Assembly (NCBI GenBank): GCA_002722385.1
Contig: PBLR01000025.1
Span: 1 to 6,188 of the forward strand
Length of the DNA stretch: 6,188 nt
Reading direction: 5' to 3'
DNA from: SAR116 cluster bacterium
GTDB lineage: Bacteria > Pseudomonadota > Alphaproteobacteria > Puniceispirillales > Puniceispirillaceae
The notes under the pieces are model-generated. The model was not told where the DNA came from. It made no database searches and was given only the letters and a program-made list of their open reading frames with translations. The translations under genes were made by a program, and so were the position numbers. Positions 6,092 to 6,188 of this stretch are shown here, one piece after another. Positions within the stretch are counted from its first letter, which is position 1. The number at the start of each line of letters is the position of its first letter.

Positions 6092-6188
6092 CTGCCTCGC
6101 TCAGGCCTTTCGGTTTGTCTTATCTATTGTTCGGACATTTATGGTGTATCGGGTGTTGCAGACCAGGTCAAAAAAAATTACTGTAAGG
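6092..6188 (-). promoter_or_regulatory. tsaB upstream region, weak promoter-like sequence
   Basis: These 97 bases hold no gene that I can support. On the minus strand a run of eight T (6177-6170) leads into TTGACC (6171-6166), an acceptable -35. The best -10 candidates, GATACA at 15-base spacing (6150-6145) or TACACC at 17, are poor. The T-run could instead be the tail of a terminator for a gene to the right, but the bases before it (TTACAGTAA) cannot form a real stem. GAGG lies three bases before the tsaB ATG. Confidence 0.25.

Noticed and set aside
6166..6188. Possible terminator with T8 tract for a gene to the right
   Set aside because: The only symmetric sequence before the T-run is TTACAGTAA, which has a one-base loop and cannot form a stem; any longer stem would lie outside the window.
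1..6188. tRNA, rRNA, CRISPR array, insertion sequence or phage-type element
   Set aside because: Nearly all of the window is explained by seven conserved housekeeping genes, and the three gaps (95, 117 and 97 bases) contain no such structure that I can recognise.

Overview
The window is a compact, housekeeping stretch of bacterial chromosome. All seven recognisable genes lie on the minus strand, so they are transcribed from the right edge toward the left. In that order they are tsaB, rimI, miaB, phoH, ybeY, a short CorC/HlyC-type CBS protein gene, and lnt, which is cut by the left edge. This order (tsaB-rimI, then miaB-phoH-ybeY-corC-lnt) is characteristic of Alphaproteobacteria; the last five genes also correspond to the miaB-ybeZ-ybeY-ybeX-lnt block of gammaproteobacteria. 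Base composition is moderate (roughly half G+C by eye). I infer an alphaproteobacterium, possibly a marine or free-living lineage of intermediate GC, but nothing here fixes genus or order.

Layout: bases 6092-6188 are the leader of tsaB, with only weak promoter-like sequence. tsaB (6091-5345) is followed after one base by rimI (5343-4864). A 117-base gap (4747-4863) holds a possible promoter and a 10-base palindrome. miaB (4746-3373) overlaps phoH (3376-2402) by a GTGA junction. A 95-base gap (2307-2401) contains a perfect 5+5 inverted repeat. ybeY (2306-1683) overlaps the corC-like gene (1686-823) by ATGA, which in turn overlaps lnt (830 to beyond base 1) by 8 bases. The two gaps divide the window into three likely transcription or translation units: tsaB-rimI, miaB-phoH and ybeY-corC-lnt. 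Read-through between them is possible because I see no terminator.

Functionally the genes mostly serve the translation apparatus. TsaB contributes to t6A37 of tRNAs and MiaB makes ms2i6A37. RimI acetylates the N-terminus of ribosomal protein S18. YbeY is the rRNA-maturation and quality-control endoribonuclease, and PhoH is its usual NTPase neighbour. The CBS protein and Lnt link the block to the cell envelope; Lnt performs the last step of lipoprotein maturation.

I looked for an undescribed system and did not find one. There are no mobile elements, CRISPR arrays, tRNA or rRNA genes, or orphan accessory genes. The points worth a second look are small: no fur-type gene between rimI and miaB, short palindromes in both gaps, a hexamer that recurs far more than expected, and a slightly unusual sequence around the Lnt catalytic glutamate.
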